A DNA stretch of 64,000 nucleotides from Anaeramoeba flamelloides (taxonomy: Eukaryota; Metamonada; Anaeramoebidae): contig JANTQA010000015.1 in assembly GCA_027625915.1 (NCBI GenBank), positions 6,477,001 through 6,541,000 on the forward strand. The letters are read 5' to 3'. The position numbers were made by a program, and so were the translations under genes. A model generated the notes under the pieces. The model worked only from the letters and a program-made list of their open reading frames with translations. It did not search any database and had not been told where the DNA came from. Positions within the stretch are counted from its first letter, which is position 1. Each line of letters begins with the position of its first letter. Of the stretch, positions 59,133 through 64,000 are shown one piece after another.

Positions 59133-59442
59133 ATTTCTTTGAGACTTTGAAAAAAAAATTAAAAAAAATCTAATGAATGAAGTAATTTAAATAATAAAAA
59201 TAAATGAGGTACAACCAGAGTAAAAATGTTATTTTCTGATCCTCTTCAGAAATGCAAAAAAGTGAAAAATTTTTCCTTTACCGTGGCTACTCCCTTAAGA
59301 AAATAAGTACTTAAGTTGTATTTGCAAAATAAATGATAAAAAATGTTCACTTCGCTTTCCATATTTTTTCTTTTTATAGAGAAAGTTTTCAAAGAAATAG
59401 ATATTAATTTGCATTCTCTATTTATTTGTTTTGTTCTTGTTT

Positions 59443-59443
<1 letters not shown>

Positions 59444-59515
<72 letters not shown>
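59444..59515. repeat. (TA)n microsatellite
   Basis: About 70 bp of alternating TA. Frames read through it give Tyr-Ile repeats and are artefacts. Confidence 0.95.
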
Positions 59516-59518
<3 letters not shown>

Positions 59519-60855
59519 GTATATTGGACTAACCAATAATCCTAAATAAAAGAATTATTTCAGTATTTGAGAAAAAGATAATCAAATAAAATTTGATCCC
59601 ATTTGAATTTCAAATACCAGAATTTAGAAGAAGTTTATAAATACTTGAAAATAATCTGGATTAATATTGACTATTTGAAGTTAAAAAAAATTACAATAAA
59701 TATGACTTTGATTTGTTTGATAATTCAGAAAATTTTTTGATCAAGAAATCTTTTCTGAAAAAAATCTTAAAATGTGAAAATTTTGAATTTCCTTCAACAG
59801 ATTTTTTATTCAATGGTGGCTGTATTGTTTAAGATATTTAATTCCAATACTACTCTGAAAAATAAATTCAGATAGCCCTTAAAGGTGCAAACAATTAAGG
59901 AATACCTTTTTTTTTTTTTTCTTTTTTTTTTGTAGTGACACAAAAAGGTATTTCCAAAAAAGTTGTGTGCATTTTTTTTTACATTTCAAAAAAAAAATAC
60001 TCTTTAAAAGTATTTATATTAGTAAATTGATAATATAGAATTAAGAGAAATATTGCCACTAATTATATTAATAATTATTGTTTTTATTTCACAATATTTT
60101 CATTAATATATTTCCAAAAAAAATAAAACAAAAAATTATACAATTATTTGTACAAAATGAGGTTTGATCAAATTAATAAAAAATGGGTAACACGATGAGG
60201 AACCAAAAAAGATTTTTTAAAACAATAATATATAGTTTAAAGCTTGACCTTCTATTTCAAATTCAATCAAATTAAACTTCTTTGGAAAAAAATTTATTAT
60301 GATCAAAGAGGAAAAAAATACCCACCAATTTTAACATCTATAAATTTTCATAGTTAAATTGTGAACAGTAACCATGGTATATTTTATAAAGGCAATTCCT
60401 TACTAAGAAAATAAATTATATTATTATTAAGTACCAATTAATGATAAAAAATAATTTTGAAGATTTAAATAGTAATATGAAAATTAATTTTAATAAAGAT
60501 ATTGTAAAATAAATTTACCAGACTTTTTTGCAAATAGTTTAATGTACTAAACGTTTCAGAAAACATTTAATAAATCTTATTTGGATTGGTGATAATGCCT
60601 TTAATAAATTTTTAACCAACTCTTTTGAATTCTGGAAAACCCAGGTACTTTTCATTCTATTTGCAAGTATTTAAATGAATTGATTAATTCAAAGATTCTA
60701 CTCAAATCTTTTGAATTCTGGAAAATCTTTGATTACCTTTTTCGGGATCTGTTTCATTCAAAAAATCTATTAATTTTACAAATAAACATAAAACCCCGAT
60801 AAAAATGCAAGTGCACAACAGAATACTACTGAACTACCCGAACCTCTGATTTAAA
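59516..60855. other. 1.3 kb spacer (putative intron)
   Basis: AT-rich. Around 60620-60840 it contains two copies of TCTTTTGAATTCTGGAAAA some 100 bp apart, and an ATAAACATAAAACCCCGATA stretch resembling the 41-bp repeat debris near 61.7 kb. No gene. Confidence 0.35.
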
Positions 60856-61264
60856 TTAGAAATATTGTTGAACCAAGATAGAGCGAATCTGGTTAATTAT
60901 CTCTGGAATCAACTCCACTTCATAAATTGAACGGGATTTTTTTCCAATTCTTATACGGGTTCGATTTTTAGAATAGTCCAAAATGATTCTAAATCTACCA
61001 GGTGATTTTTTCCCCAAAGAATTAGTAGTTCTATGAAGCATCAGCTTAATTTTTAATTAATACGACACCTCTATGAATTTTGGTAACTCTTTTTGAGAAA
61101 ATGATAAACAATCAAAAATAATATTCTTCCTAGGATTCTTGAACCTCCAACTCTTCAGATTATAAGTTTGACACTTTGTCACCAATCCATTACCAGTTCC
61201 CAAAAAAATGTCATTATAGTCCGAATTATCATCAAATTTTAAATCACTTTCATTAGTACTGTGA
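60856..61264 (-). pseudogene. Coding-like relic of unknown origin
   Basis: Two consecutive minus-strand open stretches of about 60 codons each, in less AT-rich DNA than the surroundings and with complex residue usage: LGTGNGLVTKCQTYNLKSWR in the first, SPGRFRIILDYSKNRTRIRI and VELIPEIINQIRSIL in the second. They are separated by a stop, and only the second has an ATG start. I do not recognise a family. It may be the remnant of a gene, an exon pair of a small gene on the opposite strand, or part of a dispersed element. Confidence 0.35.
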
Positions 61265-62229
61265 GAGACATTTAATTATTCAGAAAAAAGTGGAGAAAAA
61301 TTATGATATATATATATATATTACTGTTATTTTTAGAATAATATTTGAATATTATTTCATCTTAGAAATCATTATGATTAAATCTATTGTTATAATAGAA
61401 CTTTTTTTTTAATCAAATAACTTATAATTAGAAAGTTTTAGGAAATGAAACATTGTAAAGAAAAAATGGAAAGTTAAAAATATTTTGTTGATAAATAAAT
61501 TCAGAAAACTTATGCTCAGATCATTGTGTCAAGTCGTAAAATTCCAAGATTTTACTCTGTTCTTGTTAATTCCAAAGATTTGACTCAATTCTTGTTAATT
61601 CTAAAGCTTTAACGTTAGGTTTTTTCCAATTATTGTTACGATTAGAAAGTTGAATAGAATTTATAAATAAAAACTTAAAGTCCAGTAAATTGCTGTTATT
61701 TTTTCTCGGATTTTATGTTTATTTGTAAAATGGATAGATTTTTTTAAATAAAACAGAAAACCCCGAGAAAACCACTGTTGTGCCTTTTTTTAAATTGAGA
61801 AATAAAAAGAAAATTTCAAATATTTTACTCAATTATTTTAAATTCTGGAAAAGCTAATTGTGTTTTTTTTTTTTTACTTTTTGGAATAAACCGAAAATTT
61901 CTGAAATTTTCTGTTTATTTCAAAAATTAAAAAAAAAAAAAAAAAGCCAAAGAACTCGATGGCACCTTGAAACACTTACAAAAACTGAACGATAGTGTAA
62001 TATAAAATTATTTATAATAGATTATTTAATTTTATTTTTTTATAAAATGAAGTAAAAGAACAAAATAAATATTTAAAAGTCACAATAAAATATTTAAATT
62101 TTTCAAATTCTTGTTATTAAATTATAATTCAAAAAACAAACATATAAATAAAATATCATTAAACCAACTTAGATCATAAAAAGAAAAAAAATCCAGGTAT
62201 TAAATTGATTTGTTTATTTCACCCCACAG
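61265..62229. other. Spacer up to the ankyrin exon
   Basis: Contains debris similar to the 41-bp repeats (about 61670-61980, with AAACAGAAAACCCCGAGAAA) and a good polypyrimidine acceptor, GTTTATTTCACCCCACAG, at its right end. Confidence 0.4.
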
Positions 62230-64000
62230 TCAAACTCTTGGAAATATGCTTTCAAAGAGGTGGTAGCTTAGATCAATGTGATCAATTTGACAAAAACATT
62301 TTTGCATATTTTTGTGAAACGAAGGTAAATTCCAAAATCATTGAATATTTGATCCAAAAGGGAGCCAATTTAATGGACAAAAACAAACATGGAAGAACAT
62401 TTTTAGAATTGCTCTTAAGAAACAATTCCACTCTTAAGATGATACAATTGCTTGTTAAAAAAAAATGCAATTTAAACTTTGGTAATCAGAATATACTTCA
62501 AATAGTCTTATCTAGCAACGGGCAGTATAATTTAGATAGCTTACAGTATATTATGCATCAGGGAATTAATCCGAATGATCTTGATAAGGAGAAGAAAAAC
62601 ATTCTCCACCATCTTTGCCTTAAACGGCATTTTGATATTGAAGTGTTTGAGCTTTTTTTAAAAAACGGAGTCAACATTAATCAACAAGATGTCTACGGAG
62701 ATACTGCGATATATATATTATGCAACAAGAGATCACCAAAGCCTGATTTGGAATTAATTGAACTGATGGTTGAATATAACGTTGACCTTAATATACGGAA
62801 CAATCGAAACAAAACTGTTTTACATCAAATCTGTTTGTATCATTATTCCAACGATCAACTAATCAAATATTTAATTGGCCAGGGTGCTAATTTAAATCAA
62901 CAGAATGATGATGGAGATACACCATTTTTAATATTATGCCAACATTATACAAAAATGGAATTAATAAAATATTGTATTGAAAAGGGTGCTGATTTGAATC
63001 TTCAAAATAATCAACAAATCACACCATTTTATTTTTTATGGAAATTGAACAAATTAACAACGGAACTAATCAAATTATGCATAAAGAACAATTTAAATCT
63101 ACATTTTAAAGATTCACAATCAAATACAAATTTCCAATATTTATGCCGAGTGGGCAATTTATTGGATCTCAAAATTATTAAGAAATGTTTAAAAAAAAAA
63201 ATTGATTTGAATGAAAAAGATAAATTTTCCAAAACAAATTTTAATTATTTATGCGAGAATAAGATGACAAATGAATTAATTCAATACTGCTTAAATAATG
63301 ATGCCAAAATTAATGTACAAGACAACCATGAGGGTAACAGCGCCTTCCATTATATTTGCCAAAATAAGGAAATCAATTTAGAATTGCTAAAATTATGTTT
63401 CCAACACGGGGCAAAGATTAATCAAAAAAACAATAACCAAATGACCCCATTCCATTATTTTACAAAAAATAATCAATTAGATTTGCAGATGTTAAAGTAT
63501 TGCTTTACTAAAAATGCCAAAATTAATTTAAAGCATAAGCATGGTAAAACTGCATTCCATTATATATGCCAAAAAAAGAACCCTAATCTTGAGATCTTAA
63601 AATTATGCCTTCAAAAAAAGGCCAAAATTAACATACAGGACAACCAAAATAAAACCCCGTTTCATTTCTTATGCCAAAATAATCCGACAATAGATCATTT
63701 AAATTTATTTTTTAATATAACCAATAAAAGAAAAAGGCCAAATGTACATTTGGTTGATTATTTCTATAAAAATTCCTTTCATTATTTTTGCAGAGGCACT
63801 AATATTTCAATTGGAACCGTCAATTTGTTTTTAAAACATGGCAACAATCTTTATCAAACTTCACAATATAATAATACATCATTTCATTATATTTGCAGTA
63901 ACCCAAATGTCAATAATGAATTAATTAATTATTGCCTAAAGATGGGGAGCAAAATTAATCAACAAAATGATGCCAACGAGACTGCCTTCCATTTATTATG
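62230..64000 (+). CDS. Long ankyrin-repeat protein, exon continuing past the window
   Basis: An uninterrupted frame (codons in register with 62232) of about 590 residues without a stop, entered through the acceptor CCCCACAG|TC. It contains roughly 16-17 ankyrin repeats of ~33-36 residues, starting near KLLEICFQRGGSLDQCDQ and including YLIGQGANLNQQNDDGDTPF, YCIEKGADLNLQNNQQITPF and LCFQHGAKINQKNNN. The usual TPLHxA turn is replaced in most repeats by (T/S)xFHYxCQ, for example GKTAFHYICQKKNPNLEILK. Ankyrin arrays act as protein-binding solenoids; partners are unknown. The start must lie in an upstream exon, possibly the B-box exon at 56767 (matching phase 1). The exon has no low-complexity insertions, unlike the two giant genes. 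Confidence 0.92.

Larger units (their letters stand above)
57925..59294. mobile_element. TTAA-flanked element, type GGGAGTAG, containing a short hairpin
   Basis: 1,370 bp with TTAA on both sides (57921-57924 and 59295-59298). The left end GGGAGTAGCTACACCATAAG and the right end (inverse GGGAGTAGCCACGGTAAAGG) pair over roughly 12-20 bp. It lies in the putative B-box/ankyrin intron. An internal inverted repeat is at 59038-59132. No ORF. Confidence 0.65.

Overview
The window is nuclear DNA of a very AT-rich eukaryotic microbe. The evidence is spliceosomal GT-AG introns, eukaryote-only protein families (DOCK GEF, BEACH protein, myotubularin MTMR14, proteasome Rpn10, myosin TH1), long asparagine and KE-rich low-complexity tracts inside proteins, and long AT-rich spacers full of foldback repeats. 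Composition and gene content fit an amoeboid protist. My best guess is something like Anaeramoeba; Dictyostelium has similar composition but much shorter spacers. Nothing in the window proves the genus. The standard genetic code fits, with TAA and TGA both used as stops.

Layout: the 5' part of an Rpn10 gene runs off the left edge (minus strand). After about 4.7 kb of repeat-bearing spacer comes a 7.7 kb DOCK-family GEF gene (5409-13152, plus). Next is a repeat-rich zone (13.4-22 kb) around an intronless MTMR14 phosphatase gene (18498-19658, minus). Three smaller genes follow: a KE-rich coiled-coil protein (22982-23647, minus), a stand-alone myosin TH1-domain protein (28079-28681, plus) and a disordered protein (31989-33335, minus). 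A 12 kb gene for a giant neurobeachin-type BEACH/WD40 protein occupies 39456-51724 (plus, four exons). The right part holds a B-box zinc-finger exon (56767-57016) and a long run of ankyrin repeats (62230 to the window edge). The two may be one gene, because their splice phases match.

There is no operon logic. By family, several products work at membranes and the actin cortex (Rho-family GEF, phosphoinositide phosphatase, BEACH trafficking scaffold, myosin-tail lipid-binding domain), but nothing in the window shows that they act together.

The spacers carry at least two families of short non-autonomous DNA transposons. One is about 195 bp, TA-flanked, begins CAGTC, and has three AAGGCACAAA motifs in each arm (five copies including one longer relative). 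The other is a set of TTAA-flanked elements with GGGANTAG ends, 0.17-1.8 kb long, which abut and interlock. At 53.9-56.2 kb two long inverted repeats are interlocked in the order X-Y-X'-Y'. No transposase gene, rRNA, tRNA or CRISPR array was found.

Both giant genes contain one reading-frame break in A-rich sequence. These are either assembly errors in homopolymers or real lesions, or, in the BEACH gene, possibly a 34-nt intron.
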